A stretch of DNA of 64,000 bases from CAISKJ01 sp046351555. GTDB lineage: Bacteria > Myxococcota_A > Polyangia > Polyangiales > Ga0077539. The stretch is taken from assembly GCA_046351555.1 (NCBI GenBank), contig JAXLYI010000043.1:1-64000 (forward strand). Reading direction: 5' to 3'. Below are positions 27,239-35,681 of the stretch, in pieces; position 1 is the first letter of the stretch, and each line of letters begins with the position of its first letter. Both the position numbers and the translations under genes were made by a program. The notes under the pieces are model-generated. The model saw only the letters and a list, made by a program, of their open reading frames with translations, was not told the DNA's origin and ran no database searches.

Positions 27239-28795
27239 GTGATCGTCACCCCCGCGAACCCCGCCCGCAGCGCCGCCCCTTCGGCGGCGGGCGCCTCCGT
27301 CCTGGTCGTCGGCGCGCGCGACGGCGACCTCGCGTGGCTGCGCGCGTGCGCGAGCGGGCTCGACGGGGTCGCGGTGGCGGGGGCCGCGTCGCTCGACGAG
27401 GTGGAGGCGCGCGCCGACGCGGGCGGCGTGTGGGCGGTGTGCGCGGACGTCGACGTCGAACCGCCGGCGCCCGCGGGCCGGGCCGGGCTGCGGCCCCCGT
27501 GGGTGGTTCTCGCCGACGAGGCCCGGCGCGGCGACGCGCTCCGCCGCGTGCGCGACGGCGCGTGGGACCTCCTCCTGCGCGCGCCCCCCGGCGACGAGAC
27601 GCGGGCGGCGCTGCGGCGCGCGATCGCGTTCGGCGCGCGCCAGGCGGCCGAGGCGGCGCGGGCGCGGCGGGCCGGCGAGCACCTCGCCGCGGACGTCGAG
27701 GCGGTGCTCGACGCGCTCGCCGCGAGCGTCGCCCACGGGATCAACACGCCCCTCGCGGGAGCCCTCGCGGGCGTGGGCATCGCGCGCCACGTCGCCCGCA
27801 CGCTGCTCAACGCGCTCGCGGGCGACGCCGAGGTCGACCGGGGCGCGCTCGCCGAGGCGCTCGGGGCCGTGCTCGAGGCCTGCGACGACGCCCGCCGCGG
27901 CGTCGACGGCGCCGCCCTGGTCACCCGCGGCGTCGCGCTGCTCGGCGGCGGCGATGGCGGGGCGCAGGCCGCCTGCGACCTCGAGCGCGCGCTCGACGCC
28001 GCGCGCGCGGTCGCGGGCACGGTGGTGCGCCACCGCGCCGAGCTGCGGGTGCGGCTCGACCCGCTGCCCCCGGTGGCGGCGGCCGAGGCGCGGCTCGCGC
28101 GGCTCTGCCTGATGATGCTCCTCGGGGCGGCGCGGGCGATCCCCGAGGGCGGCCCCGGCGGCCACGCCGTCACCGTGGTGGCGAGCGCGCGCGCCGGCCG
28201 CGTCACGCTCGCGGTGGAGGACACCGGCGCGTCGCGCGCGGGCCCCGCGGCGGGCGACGATCGCTGGGTCCGCGCGTGTCGGGCGCTCGCGGCGGCGCTC
28301 GGCGGCGAGCTCTCCGCGCTGCCCGCGGCCCGGGGCACGCGCGTCACGCTCTCGCTCCCGGCGGCCGCGCGCCCGTCGAACCGCCCGCCGCCGCTCCACG
28401 CGGCCCCGGCGGGCGCGGCGGGGCGGCGCGGGCGCGTGCTGCTGGTCGACGACGAGCCGGTGCTCCTCGCGCTGATGCGCCGCATCCTCCAGCGCGACCA
28501 CGACGTCGTCGCCACCACGCGGCCCGCCGAGGCGGTGGCGCTGCTGGCGGGGGGCGAGCGCTTCGACGTGATCCTGTGCGACCTGATGATGCCCGACCTG
28601 TCGGGCGTCGAGGTGCACCGCCGGGTGTCGCGCGACGCGCCCGAGATGGCCGGGCGGATGGTGTTCATCACGGCGGGGGCGTTCTCGGAGCCCGCGCACG
28701 CCTTCCTGCGCGACGGCGGCGTCGACTGGGTGGAGAAGCCCATCGACCCCGACGACCTCCGCGCCCTCGTCGCCGCGCGCGTGGCGCGGGGCTGA
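27239..28795 (+). CDS. Histidine kinase-like protein with C-terminal receiver; probable pseudokinase
   Basis: 518 aa from a GTG at 27239 just after GAGAGGAGG. The N-terminal 130 residues resemble a receiver fold that lost its acidic pocket. The dimerisation helix has a modified H-box HGINTPLAG (His166). The ATP-binding part is degenerate: the N-box reads LCLMMLLGAARAI, with both Asn lost, and the glycine-rich lid is absent (GDDRWVRACRALAAALGG), although VEDTG survives. The C-terminal receiver (399-518) is intact, with Asp448 in CDLMMPD and Lys500 in EKPID. It probably cannot bind ATP and may act as a phosphotransfer or scaffold partner. It is convergent, 3 nt apart, with the hybrid kinase at 28799, whose terminal HK-receiver part it resembles. 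Confidence 0.85.
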   Translation: MIVTPANPARSAAPSAAGASVLVVGARDGDLAWLRACASGLDGVAVAGAASLDEVEARADAGGVWAVCADVDVEPPAPAGRAGLRPPWVVLADEARRGDALRRVRDGAWDLLLRAPPGDETRAALRRAIAFGARQAAEAARARRAGEHLAADVEAVLDALAASVAHGINTPLAGALAGVGIARHVARTLLNALAGDAEVDRGALAEALGAVLEACDDARRGVDGAALVTRGVALLGGGDGGAQAACDLERALDAARAVAGTVVRHRAELRVRLDPLPPVAAAEARLARLCLMMLLGAARAIPEGGPGGHAVTVVASARAGRVTLAVEDTGASRAGPAAGDDRWVRACRALAAALGGELSALPAARGTRVTLSLPAAARPSNRPPPLHAAPAGAAGRRGRVLLVDDEPVLLALMRRILQRDHDVVATTRPAEAVALLAGGERFDVILCDLMMPDLSGVEVHRRVSRDAPEMAGRMVFITAGAFSEPAHAFLRDGGVDWVEKPIDPDDLRALVAARVARG

Positions 28796-28798
28796 CGC

Positions 28799-30700
28799 TC
28801 AGGCCCCGTCGGCGTCGGCGATGAGCGCGTTGACGGCGGCGCGCAGCGCGGCGACGTCCACCATGGGCTTGAGCAGCACGGGGCGCCCGACGCGCGCGAG
28901 GAAGGCCTCCGCCTCGGCCGTCGTCGCGCCGCCGGTGAGGAAGGCGAAGCGCGCGGCGAGGGCGGGGCGCGCGGCGAGCACGGCCTCGTACACCGCGTCG
29001 CCGGTGACCGACGGCATCATCAGGTCGCAGAGCACGGCGTCCCACGACTCGTCGCCGAGGAGCCGCGCGAGGGCGGCGCGCCCGTCGCGGCAGGTCGCCA
29101 CCTCGTGCTGCGTGCCGAGCACGCGCGCGATCGAGCGGGCGACGGCCTCCTCGTCGTCGACCACCAGCACGCGGCGCCTCGCACCCATGGGCGCGACGTG
29201 AGGCGCGGGGAGGACCGCGGCGACGGGGCGCGGGGGCGCGGCGGGCAGCGACACGCGGACGGCGGTGCCGGCGCCGGGCGCGCTCTCCACGGCGATGGTG
29301 CCGCCGTGGGCCTCGACGATGCTGTTGCTGATCGCGAGCCCGAGGCCCATCCCCTCGCCGGGAGCCTTGGTGGTGAAGAAGGGGTCGAAGACGCGCGGGA
29401 GCGCCTCGGGGGCGATGCCCGCGCCGTCGTCGCGCACCTCGACCACCGCGCGGCCGTCGTCGCCGGTGGCGAGGGAGACGCGGACGGCGTGGCGCTCGGC
29501 GGCGCCGGGCGGCGTGGCCTGCGCGGCGTTGAGCAGGAGGTTGACGAACACCTGGGTGAGCTGCCCGGCGTCGGCGCGGACGGCGGGCGCGGGCCCGTAG
29601 CGCCGCTCGACGCGCGCGTGGAGGCGGAGGACATGGGCGGTGAGCTTGACGGCGGCGTCGAGCACGGCGCGCAGATCGATCTCCTCGCGGCGCGCCTCGC
29701 CGGGGCGGGCGAAGGCGCGGAAGCCCTTGACGATCTCGGCGATGCGCGAGGCGGCGTCCTGGGCGTCGCGGAGGCTGTCGCGCACCTCGGCCCGGCGGGC
29801 GGGGTCGTCGAGGGCCTCGAGCCCGTAGCCGACGCCGGCGACGACGCAGCTCAGGGGGTTGTTGATCTCGTGGCAGACGCCCGCGGCCATGGTGCCGAGG
29901 GAGGCGAGGCGCTCGGAGCGGGCGACGCGGCGCTCGAGGTCCTTGCGCTCGCGGACGTCGCGGAGCACCACGACGGCGCCGAGCACGGCGCCCGCGCGGT
30001 CGACGATGGGCGCGGCGGAGTCGTCGACCGGCAGGGCCTCGCCGTCGCGGCGAAGGAGCTCGGTGTCGGCGGGCAGGTGGGCGACGCGGCGGCCCTCGAC
30101 GGCCTCGGTGGCGGGGACGCGCACGGGCTGGCCCCGCGGGTCGCGCAGGCGCACCACCTCGCCGACGGGGCGGCCGGCGGCCTCGTCGGCGCGCCAGCCG
30201 GTGAGGGACTCGGCGACGCCGTTCATGAAGGTGACGGCGAGCTTGTCGTCGGTGGCGACCACCGCGTCGCCGATGGAGCCGAGCGTGGTGGCGAACCAGC
30301 GCTCGCGGGTGCGCAGCGCGTCCTCGACCTGGTGCTTGTGCAGGGCGAGCTCGATGGCGACGCGGAGGTCGCGCTCGGCGAAGGGCTTGAGCACGTACCC
30401 GTAGGGCCGCGCGGCGCTCGCGCGGGAGAGCGTGGCGGTGTCGGAGTACGACGTGAGGAAGACGACGGGGCTCTCGAAGCGATCGCGGATGGCGCGCGCG
30501 GCCTCGACGCCGTCGACGCGGCCGCGGAGCTTGATGTCCATCAGCACGAGCGACGGGGCGTGCGCCGCAGCGGCCTCGACCGCGCGCTCGCCGTCGGCGA
30601 CCACGGCGGGCACGACGTAGCCGAGGCGCTTGAGGGTCCGCTCGAGGTCGTCGGCGATCAGCGCCTCGTCCTCCACCACCAGGACGCTGGCGGCGCTCAC
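28799..30700 (-). CDS. Hybrid histidine kinase: receiver-PAS-HisKA-ATPase-receiver
   Basis: 633 aa from a GTG at 30700 that overlaps the previous gene's stop by 4 nt. Receiver 1 (1-120) has acidic EDE, Asp55 in MDIKLRG and Lys105 in LKPFAE. A PAS domain (about 130-255) follows, then the H-box HEINNPL, a canonical N-box FVNLLLNAAQAT, G1 RDDGAGI, FDPFFTTK, and G2 GEGMGLGLAISNSIV. Receiver 2 (about 510-630) has VVDDEE, CDLMMPS and LKPMV. All catalytic residues are present. It forms an operon with the PAS/HisKA_2 kinase upstream, so a multi-step phosphorelay is likely; no DNA-binding output regulator is encoded nearby. Confidence 0.93.
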   Translation of the reverse strand: MSAASVLVVEDEALIADDLERTLKRLGYVVPAVVADGERAVEAAAAHAPSLVLMDIKLRGRVDGVEAARAIRDRFESPVVFLTSYSDTATLSRASAARPYGYVLKPFAERDLRVAIELALHKHQVEDALRTRERWFATTLGSIGDAVVATDDKLAVTFMNGVAESLTGWRADEAAGRPVGEVVRLRDPRGQPVRVPATEAVEGRRVAHLPADTELLRRDGEALPVDDSAAPIVDRAGAVLGAVVVLRDVRERKDLERRVARSERLASLGTMAAGVCHEINNPLSCVVAGVGYGLEALDDPARRAEVRDSLRDAQDAASRIAEIVKGFRAFARPGEARREEIDLRAVLDAAVKLTAHVLRLHARVERRYGPAPAVRADAGQLTQVFVNLLLNAAQATPPGAAERHAVRVSLATGDDGRAVVEVRDDGAGIAPEALPRVFDPFFTTKAPGEGMGLGLAISNSIVEAHGGTIAVESAPGAGTAVRVSLPAAPPRPVAAVLPAPHVAPMGARRRVLVVDDEEAVARSIARVLGTQHEVATCRDGRAALARLLGDESWDAVLCDLMMPSVTGDAVYEAVLAARPALAARFAFLTGGATTAEAEAFLARVGRPVLLKPMVDVAALRAAVNALIADADGA

Positions 30701-31683
30701 GGCGCGCCCCCGAGGCCGTCGCAGCGGAAGGTCACGCGCACCACCGCGCCGTTGTCGGTGCGGAGGGAGAGCGCGCCGTCGAGCTGGCGCACCAGGGTGC
30801 GGACGAGGTGGAGGCCCAAGGATCCCTCGCGTAACTTCTCGGGGAAGCCCCGCCCGTTGTCGCGCACCTCCAGGGACACCTCGGCGCCCGCGCGCTCGGC
30901 GCGCACGGAGACGTGGCGGGGCGACGCGTCGGCCGGGGCGGCGTCGAAGCCGTGCTTGAGCGCGTTGGTCACCAGCTCGTTGAGGATGAGCCCGCAAGGG
31001 AGCGCCTGGTCGAGCGAGAGGCGCACGCCGTCGGCCCGCACCTCGACCCGCGCGGGCGCGCCCTCCAGGCGGGTGATGGACGCGACGAGGGAGCGCGCGT
31101 AGGAGTCGAAGTCCACGGGGCCGCTCTCGCGCGCGTCGTGGAGGTTCTCGTGGAGAAGCGCGATGGCGCGGACGCGGAGCTGCGCGTCTTCGAAGGCCTC
31201 ACGGGCCTCGGGCGCCTGCACCTGCTCGGCGTGGAGCTTGAGGAGGCTGGTGACCACCTGGAGGTTGTTCTTCACGCGGTGGTGGATCTCGCGGAGGAGG
31301 ACGTCCTTCTCCTGCGCCTTGCGGCGCTCGGTGATGTCGCGGATCGCGCTCGTGAAGAGGACGCCGCCCTCCGTCGCGAGCGGGCTCAAGCTGATCTCCA
31401 CCGGGAACTCCGTCCCGTCGCGCCGTAACGCGTAGAGCTCGAGCCCCGAGCCCATCTCCCGCACGCGGGGGTCGCCCTGGTAGCCGGCCCGGTGCTGCGG
31501 GTGGCGCCCGCGGAAGCGAGCCGGCACCAGCACCTCGACCTTCTGCCCGATGAGCTCCGCCCGCTTGTACCCGAAGAGCTTCTCGGTCTGCGAGTTGACC
31601 AGCACCATCGTGCCCTGGCCGTCGACGATCACCATCGCGTCGGGCGCGGCCTCGAGCAGCGCCCTGAATTCCGATTCCAACAT
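30697..31683 (-). CDS. PAS domain histidine kinase (HisKA_2 type)
   Basis: 328 aa from the ATG at 31683 (the upstream open frame lacks homology-like sequence). The PAS domain (1-125) begins ESEFRALLEAAPDAMVIVDGQGTM and ends SAIRDITERRKAQE; it may bind a small ligand or flavin/heme, but no heme or flavin residue is obvious. The phosphoacceptor helix has HHRVKNNLQVV of the HisKA_2/HWE group; the ATPase has ILNELVTNALKHGF and VRDNGRGFP. No membrane segment, so cytoplasmic. It overlaps the downstream hybrid kinase by 4 nt. HisKA_2 kinases often act with such receiver-PAS hybrids in general stress or light responses. Confidence 0.92.
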   Translation of the reverse strand: MLESEFRALLEAAPDAMVIVDGQGTMVLVNSQTEKLFGYKRAELIGQKVEVLVPARFRGRHPQHRAGYQGDPRVREMGSGLELYALRRDGTEFPVEISLSPLATEGGVLFTSAIRDITERRKAQEKDVLLREIHHRVKNNLQVVTSLLKLHAEQVQAPEAREAFEDAQLRVRAIALLHENLHDARESGPVDFDSYARSLVASITRLEGAPARVEVRADGVRLSLDQALPCGLILNELVTNALKHGFDAAPADASPRHVSVRAERAGAEVSLEVRDNGRGFPEKLREGSLGLHLVRTLVRQLDGALSLRTDNGAVVRVTFRCDGLGGAP

Positions 31684-31783
31684 GCGAAGCCCACGATGCC
31701 AGCACGCGCGCGGTGACGTCCAGAGGCGTCGGACGCGATGCGCGCGTCGACGTTGGCGCGTGTTGCTGCGCCACTCTCCAGGC

Positions 31784-32851
31784 TCAGACGGTGCGGGGCG
31801 CCTCGCCGACGTAGCGCGACGCGGGGCGGATGATGCGCCCCACCTCGCGCTGCTCGCGAACGTGCGCGCACCACCCGGCCACACGGCCCGCCGCGAAGGT
31901 GGGCGTGAACGCGCCCCGCGGCAGCCGCAGCGCGTCGAGCAGCACCGCCGTGTAGAACTCGACGTTCGCGTGGAGCGGCCGCGCCGGGTGCCGCGCGCGC
32001 AGAGCCCCCTCGGCGGCCCGCTCCACCGCGCGGGCGAGCGCGAGCCGACCCGTCGAGACGCCCGCGGTTTCGAGGCGCTCGAGGGCTCGTTCGAACACCG
32101 CCGCGCGCGGGTCGCGCACGCGGTAGATGCGGTGGCCCATCCCCATGATGCGCCGGCCTGACATGAGCTCGGACTCGAGCCACGTCGCCGCGCGCTCGGG
32201 CGCGCCGATGGCGTCGAGCATGTCGAGCACGGGGCCCGGCGCCCCGCCGTGCAGGGGGCCCTTGAGCGCGCCGATCGCGGCCGTCACCGCGGACACGAGG
32301 TCGGAGCCCGTCGAGGCCACGACGCGCGCGGTGAAGGTGGAGGCGTTCATCCCGTGGTCGCTGACGGTGACGAGGTAGGCGTCGAGGGCGTCGCGCTCGG
32401 CGTCGGTCGCGTCGGCGCCGCGGGCCATGCGGAGGTAGTCCGCCGCGTGCGAGAGCGAGGGATCCGGCGCGACGGGCGCGGCGCCGGCGCGGCGGCGGGC
32501 CCAGGCCGCGGCGAAGACGGCGACGGCGCCGGTGACCATCGCGGGGTCGTCGGCGGTGCCCGGGAGCTGCGCGACGGCGCCGCGCAGGGCGTCCATCCCG
32601 TCGTCGGCGTCGAGGGCGGCGGCGACGCGCGGGAGGCGCTCCCAGGCGGCGACCCGGGCGCGGGCGAGGGCGTCGCGCGCGTCGCCCGTGCGCCACAGGA
32701 GGTCGCAGAGGGATTCGAAGGGCGTGCGGGGCGCGAGGGACTCGACGTCGCGGCCGGCGATGACGAGCCGCCCGCGCTCGCCGTCGACGTCGCTGAGGCG
32801 GGTGTCGGCGACGACGACGCCGTCGAGGCCGCTGGCGGTGGGTGAAGACAT
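31784..32851 (-). CDS. Citrate synthase family protein (short form)
   Basis: 355 aa, shorter than the 430-aa type II enzyme and close to the Bacillus/archaeal or methylcitrate type. Conserved parts include SDHGMNASTFTAR with the first catalytic His, GPLHGGAPG (oxaloacetate/CoA region), MGMGHRIYRVRDPRA with the second His. The third catalytic position, usually Asp in NVDFYS, reads NVEFYT here, so Glu replaces Asp. The enzyme would join acetyl-CoA (or propionyl-CoA) to oxaloacetate. GGGAGG precedes the ATG. It is monocistronic, with a hairpin in its leader. Whether it is the main citrate synthase cannot be told. Confidence 0.9.
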   Translation of the reverse strand: MSSPTASGLDGVVVADTRLSDVDGERGRLVIAGRDVESLAPRTPFESLCDLLWRTGDARDALARARVAAWERLPRVAAALDADDGMDALRGAVAQLPGTADDPAMVTGAVAVFAAAWARRRAGAAPVAPDPSLSHAADYLRMARGADATDAERDALDAYLVTVSDHGMNASTFTARVVASTGSDLVSAVTAAIGALKGPLHGGAPGPVLDMLDAIGAPERAATWLESELMSGRRIMGMGHRIYRVRDPRAAVFERALERLETAGVSTGRLALARAVERAAEGALRARHPARPLHANVEFYTAVLLDALRLPRGAFTPTFAAGRVAGWCAHVREQREVGRIIRPASRYVGEAPRTV

Positions 32852-32864
32852 GGCGATACCTCCC

Positions 32865-32894
32865 GCGCGGACGGAGAGCGAGAAGCGTCCGCGC
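32865..32894. promoter_or_regulatory. Inverted repeat upstream of the citrate synthase gene
   Basis: GCGCGGACG (32865-32873) and CGTCCGCGC (32886-32894) form a 9-bp stem with a 12-nt loop, 14 nt upstream of the start codon. A candidate operator or leader hairpin; no matching copy was seen elsewhere. Confidence 0.35.
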
Positions 32895-33030
32895 GCCTCC
32901 CCTCGTAGGCGCCGCGAGGCGGGCGGGCGAGCTTGATTCGACGATCGACGTCGCCGCCCCCCAAATGGCGAAGCGCCCCGACGGTCGACCCGCCGAGGCG
33001 CCTCGCGTGTGCTCGCGACGCGTTGTGCGA

Positions 33031-33390
33031 TCAGGCCGCGCGCGACTTCTTGCCGCCGGCGTCCTTCTTCGCCGGGCCCGGGCGCGACTCCTTGGTCGTC
33101 GCCTCCTCCGCAAACTCGCCGGTGCCGAGCTCGCCGCGCTCCTCGAGGAGGTGGAGCGTGTAGGCGATCTTGGCGCGCTGGGCCTTCTTCGCGTCGTTGT
33201 ACCCGCCGACGATGTCCTTCACGATCTCACGGGCGCCCGTGAGCTTCTCGTCGGCCTTCTGAAACGTGTCGACCTCGCGGAGGGTCGTCTCGGCCTTGAT
33301 GATCTCGGCCCGCAGCTTGTCGCCGTCCATCCCGGCCGAGTCTTCGAGGTAGCCGACGGGGAGCTTCGCGATGATCTTCTTGATGTCCAT
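33031..33390 (-). CDS. Small Lys-rich helical protein, unknown function
   Basis: 119 aa with AAAGGAAC before the ATG. It is highly charged and predicted helical throughout (MDIKKIIAKLPVGYLEDSAG ... KLRAEIIKAETTLREVDTF ... YNDAKKAQRAKIAYTLHLLEE), ending in a Lys/Ala/Gly tail (GPAKKDAGGKKSRAA) like the disordered tails of DNA- or RNA-binding proteins in GC-rich bacteria. No Cys, no signal peptide. Its Lys content and AAG codon use are higher than in its neighbours. No family recognised; a nucleic-acid-associated or coiled-coil scaffold protein is possible. Confidence 0.75.
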   Translation of the reverse strand: MDIKKIIAKLPVGYLEDSAGMDGDKLRAEIIKAETTLREVDTFQKADEKLTGAREIVKDIVGGYNDAKKAQRAKIAYTLHLLEERGELGTGEFAEEATTKESRPGPAKKDAGGKKSRAA

Positions 33391-33423
33391 GTGCGTTCCT
33401 TTGCGCCTCCTCTGGTGCGCGCG

Positions 33424-33429
33424 AACCTA
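33424..33429 (-). promoter_or_regulatory. -10-like box TAGGTT upstream of the Lys-rich gene
   Basis: Minus-strand TAGGTT 33 nt before the ATG at 33390, leaving a leader of about 27 nt that contains AGGAGG and AAAGGA purine stretches. Confidence 0.3.
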
Positions 33430-33521
33430 ACGGCGAGGCGCACCGTCCGCCAATTTCCGACAGCGGTCATTTCGCCGTTCTCATCGCGCGCGGTTTCGCG
33501 AAATACTCCGCGGCGCTGTCG

Positions 33522-35681
33522 ATGGCCCTCCGCGCGCCGCTCCTCGCCCTCGTGCTCGCCCTCGCGACCGCGCTCGCGCCCGCCGCCGCGTGGGCGCAGA
33601 CGGTCGTCCTCTGGCACGCCTACCGCGACGACGAGCGCGCCGCGCTCGACCGCCTGCTCGACCAGTACCGCCGCGCGCACCCGGGCGTCTCCCTCGACGT
33701 CCTCGCCGTCCCCTTCGACGCGTACGCTTCGAAGCTCGAGTCCGCCATCCCCCACGGCCACGGCCCCGACGTCTTCATCGACGCCCACGAGCGCGTCGCC
33801 AGCTACCGCGCCCGCGGGCTCCTCGCGCCCGTCCCCGGCGCCGCGCGCTTCACCGGCCGCTTCGACGACGCGTCGTCCCGCGCCTTCACCCTCGACGGCA
33901 CGCTCTACGGCCTCGCCCTCTCCATCAAGTGCGCGGCCCTCTACGTCAACCCCGCGCTCCTGCCCGACGCCCCCGCCACGCTCGAAGCCCTCGAGGCCCT
34001 GCGCGGCCGCCTCCCGCAAGGCACCTTCCCCCTCGTCTACGAAGCGCAGAACGTCTACTTCCACGCGCCCCTCCTCCACGCCTACGGCGGCGAACTGCTC
34101 GACGCGCGCGGGCGCTACGCCTTCACGGGCGAGGCCGCCGAGCGCTCCGTCGAGCACGCGCGTCGTCTCGTGCGGAGCGGCGTGGTGCCCGACGAGGCCT
34201 CGGGCACGCTGGTGACGCAGCTCTTCACCACCGGACGCGCGGCCGCGGCCATCTCGGGCCCGTGGCTCGCGGCGGAGCTCGGCGACCGCGTCCGCTACGT
34301 CGTCGCCCCGCTCCCCACCGTCAACGGCCGCCCGATGGAGCCCTACGCCACTGTCGAGGGCGTGATGCTCTCGTCACGCGCCCGCGACCCCGCCGCGGCG
34401 ATGGCGCTCGCCGACTTCCTCACCGACACCGAGGCCGCGCGGGTGCGGGCGCGCGTCGGCCGCCAGGTGGTCTCCACCGTCGCCGCGTGGGACGACCCCG
34501 CCCTCGCGAACGACCCGCTCCTCGGCACCTTCCGCCGCGCCGCGCACACCGCCCGCCCGATGCCGACGCACCCCGCGATGCGCGCGGTGTGGGAGCCCGC
34601 GCGCCAGTCGCTCCTCAAGGTGATGCGCGGCGAGCGCTCGGCCGCCGACGCCCTCGCCGAGGGCCGCCACCGCTTCGAAGACGTGACGCGCCCGCTGCCC
34701 CGCCCGCGCGACGCCACGCTCGCCCAGCTCGCCGTCGGGCTCCTCGCGCTCGGGCTCGTGCTCCGCGCGCTGCGCGACGCGCGCGAGCCCGACTTCCGCG
34801 TCGCCCTCCGCCGCTCGCTCCCGTCGTACGCCTGGGTCGCGCACGCGGTGGTGATCCTCGCGGCCCTCGTGGTGACCCCGCTCGTGCTCGGCGCGGCCAC
34901 CTCGCTCTTCGCGACGCGCGACGGCGAGCGCTACTACGTCGGCCTCGCCAACTACGTCGACATCCTCACGGCGCGCGGGGGCCCGCTCTTCGCGACCGGG
35001 TCGTTCTACCGCGTGCTCGCGGTGACGGTGCTCTGGACGGCCGTCAACCTCGCGCTCCACCTCGGCATCGGCGTGGCGCTCGCGCTCCTCCTCTCGCGGC
35101 CCACCCTGCGCTTCCGGGCGCTCTACCGGGTGCTGCTCATCCTGCCGTGGGCGGTGCCGTCGTACGTGACCGCGCTCGCGTGGAAGGGCATGTTCCACCG
35201 GCAGTTCGGCGCGGTGAACGCGCTGCTCACCTGGGCGGGCGCGGAGCCCGTGTCGTGGTTCGCGCGCTTCGCGACGGCCTTCACGGCCAACGTGGCGACC
35301 AACGCGTGGCTGGGCTTCCCCTTCATGATGGTGGTGACCATCGGCGCGCTCGCGGGCATCCCGAAGGACCTCTACGAAGCGGCATCGGTCGACGGCGCGA
35401 CGGCGTGGCAGCAGTTCTGGCGGATCACCGTCCCGATGCTCCGCCCCTCGCTCGGCCCCGCGGTGGCGCTCGGCGCGGTGTGGACGTTCAACCAGTTCAA
35501 CGTGGTGTTCCTGGTGTCGGGGGGCGAGCCCGACGGGGAGACCGACATCCTCGTGAGCGAGGCGTACCGCTGGGCCTTCACCCGCCAGGCGCAGTACGGC
35601 TACGCCTCGGCCTACGCCGTGCTCATCTTCCTCCTCCTCGCGCTCGCCACGCGCCGCGGGGAGCGCTCGGAGGCGCGATGA
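33522..35681 (+). CDS. ABC sugar transporter: substrate-binding protein fused to permease (MalE-MalF type)
   Basis: 719 aa. A signal peptide (1-25, ending AWAQ) is followed by a family-1 solute-binding domain (about 26-400): TVVLWHAYRDDERAALDRLLDQY, GPDVFIDAHERV, YGLALSIKCAALYVN, FTTGRAAAAISGPW. Without a stop it continues through a hydrophobic segment (LAQLAVGLLALGLVLRAL) into a MalF-like permease (about 430-715) with several membrane helices and the EAA loop EAASVDGATAWQQFWRITVP. Binding protein and permease thus form one chain, tethering the receptor to the channel. The next gene (MalG type) overlaps by 4 nt. No ATPase gene is nearby, so a shared MsiK-type ATPase must serve it. The substrate is probably a sugar, such as a maltodextrin. 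Confidence 0.92.
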   Translation: MALRAPLLALVLALATALAPAAAWAQTVVLWHAYRDDERAALDRLLDQYRRAHPGVSLDVLAVPFDAYASKLESAIPHGHGPDVFIDAHERVASYRARGLLAPVPGAARFTGRFDDASSRAFTLDGTLYGLALSIKCAALYVNPALLPDAPATLEALEALRGRLPQGTFPLVYEAQNVYFHAPLLHAYGGELLDARGRYAFTGEAAERSVEHARRLVRSGVVPDEASGTLVTQLFTTGRAAAAISGPWLAAELGDRVRYVVAPLPTVNGRPMEPYATVEGVMLSSRARDPAAAMALADFLTDTEAARVRARVGRQVVSTVAAWDDPALANDPLLGTFRRAAHTARPMPTHPAMRAVWEPARQSLLKVMRGERSAADALAEGRHRFEDVTRPLPRPRDATLAQLAVGLLALGLVLRALRDAREPDFRVALRRSLPSYAWVAHAVVILAALVVTPLVLGAATSLFATRDGERYYVGLANYVDILTARGGPLFATGSFYRVLAVTVLWTAVNLALHLGIGVALALLLSRPTLRFRALYRVLLILPWAVPSYVTALAWKGMFHRQFGAVNALLTWAGAEPVSWFARFATAFTANVATNAWLGFPFMMVVTIGALAGIPKDLYEAASVDGATAWQQFWRITVPMLRPSLGPAVALGAVWTFNQFNVVFLVSGGEPDGETDILVSEAYRWAFTRQAQYGYASAYAVLIFLLLALATRRGERSEAR

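Noticed and set aside
31684..31783. Possible tRNA or small RNA between the histidine kinase and citrate synthase genes
   Set aside because: No cloverleaf, no acceptor stem pairing and no T-loop consensus found on either strand.
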